Part shown: piece by piece, positions 56,933 to 64,000 of the stretch | Layout of the letters: every line of letters begins with the position of its first letter | Numbering within the stretch: the first letter of the stretch is position 1 | Assembly (NCBI RefSeq): GCF_014337925.2 | Contig: NZ_CP143423.1 | Coordinates: 3,254,501-3,318,500, forward strand | DNA from: Roseobacter fucihabitans | GTDB lineage: Bacteria; Pseudomonadota; Alphaproteobacteria; Rhodobacterales; Rhodobacteraceae | Direction of reading: 5' to 3' | DNA length: 64,000 bases | Position numbers and translations under genes: made by a program | The notes under the pieces: generated by a model | The model's database searches: none | The model's input: only the letters and a program-made list of their open reading frames with translations | What the model was told of the DNA's origin: nothing

Positions 56933-57574
56933 ATGCCCCTAAAGATCATCGGAACCGGAATGAGCCGCACCGGCACCTTGTCCAGCAAGACTGCCCTTGA
57001 GGCCCTCGGCTTTGGTCCGTGTCATCACATGATGGAATTGTTCGCAAACCCCGCCCAGGTGGAAAAATGGGTCGAGGTGGCACGTTGCGAACCCATCGCG
57101 TGGGACACAGTCTTCGAAGGCTACGGGTCACAGGTCGATTTTCCAGGCGGCCGCGTCTGGCAACAGACCATCACCGCCTTTCCGGATGCCAAGGTTCTGC
57201 ACACCGAACGCCCTGAAGAAGACTGGTGGGCCAGCTTCAGCAAGACGGTGCTGAAGGTGTGGGCCAATCATGCGCGGCTCACCCAGAACATGCCCCAGCA
57301 CATCCAGGACATCTTCCTAAAGCTCACACCATTCTACATCGACGACACGTTCGGTGGCATGCCCGACAAGGAAATGGCGCTGACGGCTTACCGGCGGAAC
57401 AATCGTCTGGTTCGCGAACTGGTGCCTGCCGACCGCCTGCTGGTGTTCACGCCATCCGATGGCTGGGGCCCCTTATGCGATTTTCTGAAGGTCCCGGTCC
57501 CGGCAAAGCCGTTCCCGCGCAGCAACGCCCGCGATGAATTCTGGGACAACTTTGAGGAAGAGCCCGCCGACTGA
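56933..57574 (+). CDS. Sulfotransferase-family protein (paralogue)
   Basis: 213 residues, colinear with the previous protein: IIGTGMSRTGTLSSKTALEA, FPDAKVLHTERPEEDWWASF, DRLLVFTPSDGWGPLCDFLK. The pair arose by tandem duplication. The 214 bp between them hold no gene. The acceptor is unknown; lipid or glycan sulfation would fit the nearby glycosyltransferase, but that is a guess. Confidence 0.88.
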   Translation: MPLKIIGTGMSRTGTLSSKTALEALGFGPCHHMMELFANPAQVEKWVEVARCEPIAWDTVFEGYGSQVDFPGGRVWQQTITAFPDAKVLHTERPEEDWWASFSKTVLKVWANHARLTQNMPQHIQDIFLKLTPFYIDDTFGGMPDKEMALTAYRRNNRLVRELVPADRLLVFTPSDGWGPLCDFLKVPVPAKPFPRSNARDEFWDNFEEEPAD

Positions 57575-57638
57575 TGGCGGCCCTCACTGATCCCCGACAC
57601 CACCGAACTTTCCCTAACCCTTTGACACGGAGCTGGAC

Positions 57639-58046
57639 ATGAAACGATTTCACCTTGCGGCGATCCTAATGCTCGCCCCCCTCCAATTTGCTGCTGCGGA
57701 ACCGACCACCGAACCTGTCTGGATGATGGTTCGGCATGACGTGGCAGACATGGCCGCATGGCGTGAGGTATTCGATGGCGGCCTCGCAATTCGACAAGAC
57801 GCGGGCGAGCTGCAATTTGAGGTCCTGACAATGTCGACCTTCCCAAATTCCGTCATCGGAATTTTCGAGTGGACGAGTGAGGAGGCTACTTTGGCTTTCG
57901 TCAACGACCCGCTCGTCCGTGGCGCAATGAACTCGGCAGGGGTCATCTCGGAACCAATCATCACCCTGCACGAAAACGATCCGCGCTACTGGATCACCTC
58001 GGACGAACCCGAAGCGGTCTCTGGAGATATAGCGTCAAGTAATTGA
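57639..58046 (+). CDS. Exported small alpha-beta barrel protein, ABM-like
   Basis: 135 residues. Signal peptide MKRFHLAAILMLAPLQFAAA. The mature part, WMMVRHDVADMAAWREVFDG then FEVLTMSTFPNSVIGIFEWT, is a dimeric ferredoxin-like alpha-beta barrel pattern, as in antibiotic biosynthesis monooxygenase-like proteins. It follows the sulfotransferases by 64 nt. Confidence 0.7.
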   Translation: MKRFHLAAILMLAPLQFAAAEPTTEPVWMMVRHDVADMAAWREVFDGGLAIRQDAGELQFEVLTMSTFPNSVIGIFEWTSEEATLAFVNDPLVRGAMNSAGVISEPIITLHENDPRYWITSDEPEAVSGDIASSN

Positions 58047-58062
58047 GTTGAAGCCTATTAAG

Positions 58063-58956
58063 TCAGGTTCCGGAAAGAAGTGCAGTCCGTTCGCGCAAAT
58101 ATGGGACCAGCGCGTCAAGAACGGTCCGCACCTTGGCTGAGCCACGGGCGGACTCGTGGTAAAGCACCCAGCTTTCCATCTGGTCGAAAGGTTCGGGAAA
58201 GACGCGCTCGATAGGTTTGCAGGCGTCGCCGACAAAACAGAACAACGCTCCAATCCCGTCGCCTTGCTCGATTATGATCCGCGCAGAGTCAGAGTTCTCT
58301 ACACGTGTCGCGGGCTGATCAAGATCGGCGAATTACTCTATCCATCCAAAGGCGCGCAGTGGCAAGAGCGGCTTTCCATACTGCACGAGTTGATGCGTGC
58401 TGAGGTCTTCCAAGGTCGCTGGTCGTCCAGAACTCAACAGGTAATCTGTCGATGCATAGAGGCAGCTGCCCCAGGTAAACGAATAGGCAACGACGAGGCC
58501 CGGGTCTGTCGGCGCAATAGTTCTTACGGAGATATCCGCATCGCCTTTGGCAAGATCAACACTGGCGAAGGAGCTCATCAATTCAATATGCAGGCCCGGG
58601 AAAGCATCCATCACTTGCCGTGCGAGCGGACGCAACAGATGCACGGCCGTCTGGACACAAGCGATCCGCACCGTACCTGCCGGGTTTTCGCGCATGCAGC
58701 GCACGGAACTCGTTGTGGCGCTGATCTTGGCATCCATGTCTTCCGCCGCATCAAGGACAGCGCGCCCCTCGGCAGTGAATTGGAATTTGCCGCCACCCCG
58801 GATAATCAGTGGTGCGCCAAAGACCTCTTCTGCGGTAGCAAGACGGCGACTGACGGTTGACGCATCAACCCCAAGGAGTTTCGCGGCGCCCGTCACCGAC
58901 CCGCCTTTGGCGAGCGCAAGAATGATCCTAAAATCGCTCCAGTTCGGTTCAGCCAT
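58063..58956 (-). pseudogene. LysR-family regulator with one in-frame stop
   Basis: The frame starts MAEPNWSDFRIILALAKGGS with HTH VTGAAKLLGVDASTVSRRLA and runs to PLRAFGWIE, then TAA at 58333-58335. It continues in the same frame as FADLDQPATRVENSDSARII to PYLRERTALLSGT. Aligned with the paralogue at 52529, nothing else is missing: one nonsense codon, no frameshift. Without readthrough it yields a protein truncated by about a third. Confidence 0.82.
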
Positions 58957-59002
58957 CTAACGCGCACGTCCCGCAGGGGATCTACCCGTGGCAGCCGCTT
59001 GC

Positions 59003-59296
59003 TCACATCTCATGCTGGATCGCTGCGAGCTTGGCGGTCACGTGTTTCGCGTGATCTTCGACATACGCCTTGTGGATGTCGCTCGATACATTCCTGCGAA
59101 ACGCGTCTATGTTCTCAAAGTCAGCGACAAGGGCTGCGTCGTGGTGGTTCGGACCGCTGCCCACATTGGTGCCGAGTGTGAAGGACAGGACCTCTTCGCT
59201 TGTCTCGCACAAGTTCTTCACAGCGGCCCGCCATGCCGCGAGCTGCGTCTCAGACGCTTCGGGTTTGAATGAGACGAGTACAATGTGGCGCAGCAT
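59003..59296 (-). CDS. Dabb (stress-responsive alpha-beta barrel) protein
   Basis: 97 residues: MLRHIVLVSFKPEASETQLA, ending AYVEDHAKHVTAKLAAIQHE, the full Dabb signature of a dimeric ferredoxin-like barrel. Cytoplasmic. Substrate unknown. It lies between the broken LysR and the divergent TetR gene. Confidence 0.88.
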   Translation of the reverse strand: MLRHIVLVSFKPEASETQLAAWRAAVKNLCETSEEVLSFTLGTNVGSGPNHHDAALVADFENIDAFRRNVSSDIHKAYVEDHAKHVTAKLAAIQHEM

Positions 59297-59454
59297 GAAA
59301 GATCCTTCCTAATTTCTTAAAGCTTGGGCGTCTGGATGGCCTTTTGCAAGTCGGTAGAGCCGTCTGAACGATCAGCAAAGACGCCATCAGTCCATCCACA
59401 AATTTCATGAGAATCAGATTGACACGAAATATAATTCGTGTGAATGATACTTAC

Positions 59455-60057
59455 ATGAATACAAAGACCCGCAAATACGACAGCTCCAAGCGCAAGGCGC
59501 AAGCTGAGGCTAGCCGCGAAAAGATCCTGAAATGCGCGGCAAAACTCCTCGCAGAGAACCATAAGGATGAGTTTCGGTTGGAGGATGTCGCGCGGCTGGC
59601 GGAGGTTAGTGTGCAAACCATCCTGCGCGCCTTCGGCAGTAAAGATGGGCTTTTGGTCAAAACGCTAGAGCACGAGGCTCCGGCCGCGTTAGATTTTTCC
59701 ATTTACAGCAACATCAAGATAGAAGACTTGGACCAGCTGGTCACCACCCTGTTCAAGATTTACGACAAGATCGGCGACCTGGTGATCCACGCTTTGGCCC
59801 ATGAACACCGGTCCCCAGAGTTTCAAAAGTCGCTTGATGTAGGTCGTGACTTTCACAAAGCCTTAGTCTCAGACGCCTTTGGAATTCACATCCATCGCCG
59901 ACCACCCAGCGAACGATCTTTCCTGTTCCACGCGCTGCTTACCGCGACCGACATCTACATCTGGAAGATTCTGCGCCGGGACGAAGTGCTCAGCTTTGAT
60001 GAGGCGGTAGCAACTGTCGTCTTAAACCTCAAATCCCTTATTCAGGAAAAAGAATAA
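59455..60057 (+). CDS. TetR-family transcriptional regulator
   Basis: 200 residues from the ATG at 59455. HTH: FRLEDVARLAEVSVQTILRA then FGSKDGLLVKTLEH. Its stop overlaps the glycosyltransferase start by one base (TAATG), so the two are cotranslated and it likely regulates its own operon and the divergent Dabb gene. Confidence 0.9.
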   Translation: MNTKTRKYDSSKRKAQAEASREKILKCAAKLLAENHKDEFRLEDVARLAEVSVQTILRAFGSKDGLLVKTLEHEAPAALDFSIYSNIKIEDLDQLVTTLFKIYDKIGDLVIHALAHEHRSPEFQKSLDVGRDFHKALVSDAFGIHIHRRPPSERSFLFHALLTATDIYIWKILRRDEVLSFDEAVATVVLNLKSLIQEKE

Positions 60058-61208
60058 TGACGAAATATCTTTGGCTCAGCCATTCGAGCGGCGGTAACCT
60101 TCCCCCCAGCCTTGGCGTCGCGCATGCCTTGCGCAAACGCGGACACGAGGTTGTATTCGCCACCAAACCCGACACGGCTGCGCGCATTGAAGGCGAGGGG
60201 TTTCGCGGCATTGGCTTCAAGAACGCCTACACCCAGGTCGACAAATACCCCGATATGGGGCCGATAACCCGCATCGCCTGTTCGTTGACGTCGCCGGATG
60301 TTGCTGCAGAGATCAAAGAGGTCGTAGCCGCAGAACAGCCGGACGCCATCCTGGTCGACGCCATGTTCCCGGCAGCCCTGGACATTGCGCCGTCATTTGG
60401 CGTGCCGACATCCGTATTTTGTCACACATTCCTTTGGCGTCAGATGGATGCGTGGCAAGGGATCATGACGAAACTGGGTCAGTTGCGCGCTGCAGCTGGT
60501 TTTGAACCGCTGCCCGACATGGAAACGCTTTGGACGGCGCAGACCCGAATGATCGTCACATCCGTCGAAACGCTCGATGACGCGCCATTACCGGGTTGGG
60601 ATCATGTCACCCATGTCGGGCCGGTCCTGGACAACGAAACCCCCGCACAGCCCATCGACCTGCCCTGGGCCGCAGATGATGCAACGCCGCTTGTGCTGGT
60701 CAGCTACACCACGACAGAGCTGGGAGCCCCAGACAAAGTGCAGACCGCGCTCGATGGGCTCGCCGATCTTGAGGCCCATGTGGTCGTGACCAGCAGCATG
60801 GCAATTGACCCCGCCGCGCTGACGATCCCGGCCAACGCCCATGTTGTGCGCTATGCTGACCACAACGCACTTCTTGAGCGCGCCGCCTTATGCGTGACCC
60901 ATGGCGGGCACGGCACGATGATGCGTGCACTCAAATACGGCGTGCCAATGGTGGTGATCCCCGGTTTCCCGCATGATCAGGTTCCCAATGCGGGGCTGGT
61001 GGAAAAATTAGGGGCAGGTCTGGCCCTTCCGGGTGATGCCGATGCCGCCGCGCTTGCGGAGGCGGCTGGCCGGATCATGGCCGGTCCGTCGTTCAAGAAT
61101 AGCGCAAGAGAGAATGCAAAGGCAGTCCGAGACCTTGATGGAGCATCGTCCGCCGCGGACGTGCTGGAGGCCCTGGTGGCTAACAAGGTGACGGAGACTG
61201 TGGCTTAA
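60057..61208 (+). CDS. MGT/UGT-type glycosyltransferase (GT1 family)
   Basis: 383 residues. GT-B fold: N-terminal half opens LWLSHSSGGNLPPSLGVAHA then LRKRGHEVVFATKPD; the C-terminal half has the nucleotide-sugar signature CVTHGGHGTMMRALKYGVPM followed by PHDQVPNAGLVEKLGAGLAL. It moves a sugar from a nucleotide donor onto a small acceptor (macrolide- or sterol-type in relatives). Second gene of the TetR operon. Confidence 0.92.
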   Translation: MTKYLWLSHSSGGNLPPSLGVAHALRKRGHEVVFATKPDTAARIEGEGFRGIGFKNAYTQVDKYPDMGPITRIACSLTSPDVAAEIKEVVAAEQPDAILVDAMFPAALDIAPSFGVPTSVFCHTFLWRQMDAWQGIMTKLGQLRAAAGFEPLPDMETLWTAQTRMIVTSVETLDDAPLPGWDHVTHVGPVLDNETPAQPIDLPWAADDATPLVLVSYTTTELGAPDKVQTALDGLADLEAHVVVTSSMAIDPAALTIPANAHVVRYADHNALLERAALCVTHGGHGTMMRALKYGVPMVVIPGFPHDQVPNAGLVEKLGAGLALPGDADAAALAEAAGRIMAGPSFKNSARENAKAVRDLDGASSAADVLEALVANKVTETVA

Positions 61209-61248
61209 ACCGTTTGACGCCAAGCATATTAAAGAAAAGGAGAATCCA

Positions 61249-61725
61249 ATGACACAGATTTTGCAGATTGCTGCGATTGCTGCAGCCACGCTCGGCACGG
61301 GTGCAGCCACCCTCAACGTTATGAATGAAGATGTCCCCGACTTTGCCGTACCCGAAGGCGCTTGGGCCGCGACAGGCGCGCTCGATGGCAAAACTTTTCG
61401 GATATATGGCGAGGACCCTGGCAGCGGGGCCGTGCTGGAAGACGATATCGTTTTCCGGGATGGCACGTTCCAATCCACTGATTGCGAGAACTACTGCAAC
61501 TTTGGTTGGTCCGGCTACCAAACCAAAACCATCGACGGGGTCATTCACTTCACCAGCACTGCAATCTGTCCAGACGCGCCGCATACTGTCGTTTGGTATG
61601 GAAGGATCACGGGCGACGATGTGGTCATCGACGGGACGTGGACCACCCGTCGCTGGTACTGGACCAATCAGATCGAGGTGCAAGCGACCGGCGCGCTTTC
61701 CCGCGTCACCGAGGCAACAGGTTAG
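61249..61725 (+). CDS. Exported hypothetical protein
   Basis: 158 residues. The start MTQILQIAAIAAATLGTGAA is a weak signal peptide. Then TGALDGKTFRIYGEDPGSGA, and a motif with paired Cys (DCENYCNFGWSGYQTKTIDG) plus one later Cys. The beta-rich end (DGTWTTRRWYWTNQIEVQAT) looks like a small barrel. No family recognised. 40 nt after the glycosyltransferase, likely same operon. Confidence 0.7.
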   Translation: MTQILQIAAIAAATLGTGAATLNVMNEDVPDFAVPEGAWAATGALDGKTFRIYGEDPGSGAVLEDDIVFRDGTFQSTDCENYCNFGWSGYQTKTIDGVIHFTSTAICPDAPHTVVWYGRITGDDVVIDGTWTTRRWYWTNQIEVQATGALSRVTEATG

Positions 61726-61726
61726 G

Positions 61727-62392
61727 ATGGCGCTTACGTCGTCGAAGACCCTTACGCTACCGGGCTTGTGCGTCCGGGTCGTCGCATTAATCGCTGTAAT
61801 CGTCCTTGCCGCGTGGGGCGTTCACCTGATCCGCGACGCGTTGGACCTTCAGATCCGACCGGACAACGAACAGCAGGTTCACAAAGCGATTATGATCGGC
61901 GCAGTGGCCTATATCGGGCTGCTTGCGATGCCCTTCGTACCGGGCGCCGAAATCGGCATCGCGCTGCTTGCGGCGTTCGGCGCGGCAATCGCCCCCTTGA
62001 TCTACGTGTGTACTGTGGCCGCGATGATGTTGGCCTTCACGATTGGACGGTTCATGCCAATCAGCGCGCTAGAACGGCTTTTCCGGGTTTTACGCTTGGT
62101 GCAAGCGGCTGACTTGGTGGCGAGAGCTGCTCCATTGTCCAAAGATGACCGGCTCGCAATGCTGCTGGAAGGGCAATCCAAACGCGCTGTATCAATTGCC
62201 GTGCGGTATCGCTACGTCGCAATGGCTCTTGCCGTTAACATGCCAGGCAATTCTATCATCGGCGGTGGTGGTGGGATCATGATTATCGCCGGATTGAGCG
62301 GGATATTCACACCGCTTGCCACCTTCCTCACCATCATGATTGCCGTTTCGCCCGTGCCGCTTGCGGTCCTGTTCTTGGGCCTATCCGTGTAG
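61727..62392 (+). CDS. Membrane protein, possibly VTT/DedA-like
   Basis: 221 residues from the ATG at 61727, one base past the previous stop. Helices: VRVVALIAVIVLAAWGVHLI, AIMIGAVAYIGLLAMPFVPG, IGIALLAAFGAAIAPLIYVC, and a C-terminal pair. FVPGAEIGIALL and NMPGNSIIGGGGG resemble the two Pro-Gly re-entrant loops of VTT-domain proteins, but I am unsure. It ends in a fusion point with a broken antitoxin gene. Confidence 0.6.
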   Translation: MALTSSKTLTLPGLCVRVVALIAVIVLAAWGVHLIRDALDLQIRPDNEQQVHKAIMIGAVAYIGLLAMPFVPGAEIGIALLAAFGAAIAPLIYVCTVAAMMLAFTIGRFMPISALERLFRVLRLVQAADLVARAAPLSKDDRLAMLLEGQSKRAVSIAVRYRYVAMALAVNMPGNSIIGGGGGIMIIAGLSGIFTPLATFLTIMIAVSPVPLAVLFLGLSV

Positions 62393-62490
62393 TCGATGTC
62401 GTCATCAGAGATCGCATCAAATTTCACACGATCATCAGCGCTCATTTTGGGTGGCTTCTCTGGGTCGAGAGTGTGTTTAACAGTGGGCAT
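62385..62490 (-). pseudogene. BrnA-like antitoxin, N-terminal remnant
   Basis: From an ATG at 62490: MPTVKHTLDPEKPPKMSADD then RVKFDAISDDDIDYTD, the BrnA opening (LDPxxPPxLTxxxxAxxxxxxDxxIDYSD). The rest is lost where the membrane-protein gene ends. No BrnT partner is present. Confidence 0.65.
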
Positions 62491-62497
62491 CTTAGTT

Positions 62498-62776
62498 TTA
62501 GCCCATTGGATCGAGTGAGATATTGAGCGTCGTGCCTGTGGCCTCGGCATACCGCTTGAGTGCGTCGACAGAGACGTTGATACCGCCTTCCATCTTGGCA
62601 ATCCGAGACTGTGTAACCTTCATTTTCTCGGCAACATCTGCCTGTGTCATGCCCGCCAGTGTCCGTGCCTTGATCAACGCGCCTGCAACCGCAAATTCTG
62701 GTGCAAGAGCCTCATACTCAGCGACAAAATCGGGGTCTTTCATCCATTGTTTTTTTAGATCAGCAAAATCCGTCAT
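62498..62776 (-). CDS. higA: HigA-type XRE antitoxin
   Basis: 92 residues. The HTH lies toward the C-terminus (AGMTQADVAEKMKVTQSRIA then KMEGGINVSVDALKRYAEAT), preceded by about 35 residues (MTDFADLKKQWMKDPDFVAE) that bind the toxin in this family. It overlaps the toxin gene by 4 nt (ATGA) and follows it, the reversed order usual for HigBA. Confidence 0.9.
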   Translation of the reverse strand: MTDFADLKKQWMKDPDFVAEYEALAPEFAVAGALIKARTLAGMTQADVAEKMKVTQSRIAKMEGGINVSVDALKRYAEATGTTLNISLDPMG

Positions 62777-63093
62777 GTGATGTCCTCCGCTCGTTTGAGA
62801 GCCAGTTTGATTTCTCGGCGTGGAGTCTTTTGTGTCTTCTTTTTGAAGACCCTGACAACGACAACACGCTTAGGCTTGGCAACCACGTAAAACGCCCGTG
62901 AGATGCCGTCTCTGCCCTTCATGCGGATTTCCCACAAACCTTGTTCAAGATGCTTCACATAGGGTTCATGGACGTTCTGAAGACCGTGTTCTGTGATGAG
63001 ATCAGCAATCCATGTAAATTTGGCTTGTTGGTCTTTTGGTAGAGCATTGAGTTCTTCAAGAACCTCGTCGTTTAGCAGTTCAATTTTCCACAT
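62773..63093 (-). CDS. higB: HigB/RelE-type mRNA interferase toxin (Gp49-like)
   Basis: 106 residues from the ATG at 63093 (MWKIELLNDEVLEELNALPK); an upstream start is possible but the promoter lies there. Core: HLEQGLWEIRMKGRDGISRA then FYVVAKPKRVVVVRVFKKKT, the RelE-fold Gp49 pattern with the basic strand and C-terminal lysines. It cleaves mRNA on the ribosome when free of HigA. Confidence 0.9.
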   Translation of the reverse strand: MWKIELLNDEVLEELNALPKDQQAKFTWIADLITEHGLQNVHEPYVKHLEQGLWEIRMKGRDGISRAFYVVAKPKRVVVVRVFKKKTQKTPRREIKLALKRAEDIT

Positions 63094-63097
63094 ACTT

Positions 63098-63132
63098 ATT
63101 CCATATATGTTATATTCCGACCGAATTGTCAA
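63098..63132 (-). promoter_or_regulatory. Candidate higBA promoter and operator
   Basis: On the minus strand a perfect TTGACA lies at 63132-63127, then an AT-rich stretch TATAACATATATGG that includes the palindrome CATATATG, about 10 nt before the toxin ATG. The spacing to the best -10 is not ideal (17 nt gives CATATA). The palindrome would suit HigA autorepression. Confidence 0.45.
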
Positions 63133-63404
63133 GAAAGCTAAGGTCTAACCCCTGTGCCTACCCGAGATCATTGGGTAGTTAGTCCACCCTGCCTCAGACA
63201 GCGCGGAATCTAAAGAATGGTGACTGAAAAACATCGTCATCCTGCAAGCGTTTTAGAAACAAAGGGAAAGATTTTAGAGAACGCCCAGCACCCACCAAAG
63301 ACGGTGATCATGACAGCCAAGAGCTTCAATTTACGGTCGATCTCCATCAACCACTGAACAAACTCTGAGCTACTCCCCAATCGTTGGACAAGTTCTGGCG
63401 TAAA

Positions 63405-63571
63405 TTAAGCTACTCTTTGCACCTGCTGATCGGGGTTGGTTGTTTCATTTCTCTGCCCGTAGACCACCGCAGGCGGCTTGCCGCCAAGTGAGGAATGCGG
63501 GCGCTTGTGATTGTAGAGCTCGATCCATTTCCTGACGCCAGCTTTGGCCTCTGATCCGGTTTCCCAGGCGT
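63405..63571 (-). pseudogene. IS3-family OrfB, C-terminal remnant
   Basis: Reads WETGSEAKAGVRKWIELYNH then KRPHSSLGGKPPAVVYGQRN and a stop: the tail of an IS407-type integrase. The sequence TGTCCAACGATTGGGG past the stop may be the element's terminal repeat. The catalytic part is absent; the break lies next to the nuclease-like fragment. Confidence 0.8.
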
Positions 63572-63672
63572 GCAGATAGCCGCAAGTAGCCCCAATGTCG
63601 GCTTCTGGCTCGAGCAGGTTTTTGGCAGAAAAATTTGGGCTTACGTACTGCCAGCAGTATTTCTCTGCTGGT

Positions 63673-64000
63673 CAACATTCTTTCACTGGTACCGACCGCA
63701 GCGGCTACGATATCCTGCTGGAGGCGAATGGCATCGAACGGCACGTTCAAATGAAATCCAGCTTCGTTGGAGCCAAAACGTCCAGGCAAAAAGTCAATAT
63801 CAGATTGGCGGACAAGCCATCAGGCTGCGTGATCTGGGTGCGCTTTGATCCGGAAACCTTGAAACTGGCTGAATTCCTGTGGTTCGGTGCATCACCCGGA
63901 AAGCAATTGCCGGAGCTCGGCGACCGGATTGGGAAGCACGAAAAAGGCGATCAACACGGATACAAAGCCCAGCGTTCAGCCATTCGGGTTATCAACAAGG
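63673..64000 (+). pseudogene. 5'-truncated homologue of the nuclease-like gene, running off the window
   Basis: From about 63676 the frame reads HSFTGTDRSGYDILLEANGI, ERHVQMKSSFVGAKTSRQKV, WVRFDPETLKLAEFLWFGAS. It is colinear with residues from about 43 of the protein at 51596, with many conservative changes. The first part is replaced by unrelated sequence at the IS3 remnant. The 3' end continues past the window, so whether it is otherwise intact cannot be seen. Confidence 0.75.

Noticed and set aside
58245-58333. Frameshift in the LysR gene
   Set aside because: Both halves read in the same frame; the only lesion is a TAA codon.

Overview
The window looks like chromosome of a Roseobacter-clade alphaproteobacterium (Rhodobacteraceae). 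Grounds: the gene style of carB, tuf, tdk, the D-lactate/glycolate-type FAD oxidase, ggt and the D-2-hydroxyacid dehydrogenase, two VPLPA/PEP-CTERM-type exported proteins, and the kinds of insertion sequence present. This is inferred from protein character, not from a search.

Layout. 0-12.8 kb is mostly housekeeping: a small membrane protein, an esterase, two CTERM-tagged proteins (the second broken), carB with a clear terminator, a small ParB-like protein, a lipoprotein, a FabH-like ketosynthase, tdk, tuf and a lipoprotein. 13.0-18.1 kb is a graveyard of insertion sequences: an intact IS3 element cutting off a larger gene, an IS1595 element split by a second IS3, then IS110, IS3 and IS66 fragments. 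18.2-25.4 kb is core metabolism again (FAD oxidase, ggt, hydroxyacid dehydrogenase, SH3 protein, haloalkane dehalogenase-like enzyme, quinone oxidoreductase) ending in tRNA-Gln(UUG). A large serine recombinase cassette (25.6-27.9 kb) follows the tRNA. A second, almost identical copy of the first IS3 lies at 28.6-29.8 kb in direct orientation. 29.8-38.7 kb carries a TetR/hydrolase/ABC-membrane group, a sterol-desaturase-like enzyme, an IS110, an SDR, and a two-gene membrane operon of a double alpha/beta-hydrolase and a SLATT-like two-helix protein. 39.3-43.2 kb is an IS1111-type element with an IS21 inside it. 43.3-52.1 kb is a defence-like block: EcoRII-type restriction, Vsr, cytosine methylase and an EVE-like/GIY-YIG protein, then a terminase / DUF5681 / ParB-methylase module, a small XRE repressor and a nuclease-like gene. 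52.3-62.4 kb is an accessory metabolic and regulatory cluster (four LysR genes, one of them broken, two sulfotransferases, small alpha-beta barrel proteins, TetR, a glycosyltransferase). The end has a toxin-antitoxin pair and a second, partial copy of the nuclease-like gene.

The most striking thing is a family of short palindromic inserts. Seven full copies, each exactly 41 bp, plus one half copy, lie at 15961, 17215, 17718, 17858 (half), 39633, 40263, 40470 and 52362. Every one sits inside a transposase or recombinase gene of a mobile element. In the IS21, cutting out exactly 41 nt at three places turns istA and istB back into single open frames of 510 and 264 codons. The hairpin stems change in compensating pairs between copies, and four of the seven are followed by GGAT. 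I do not recognise this element.
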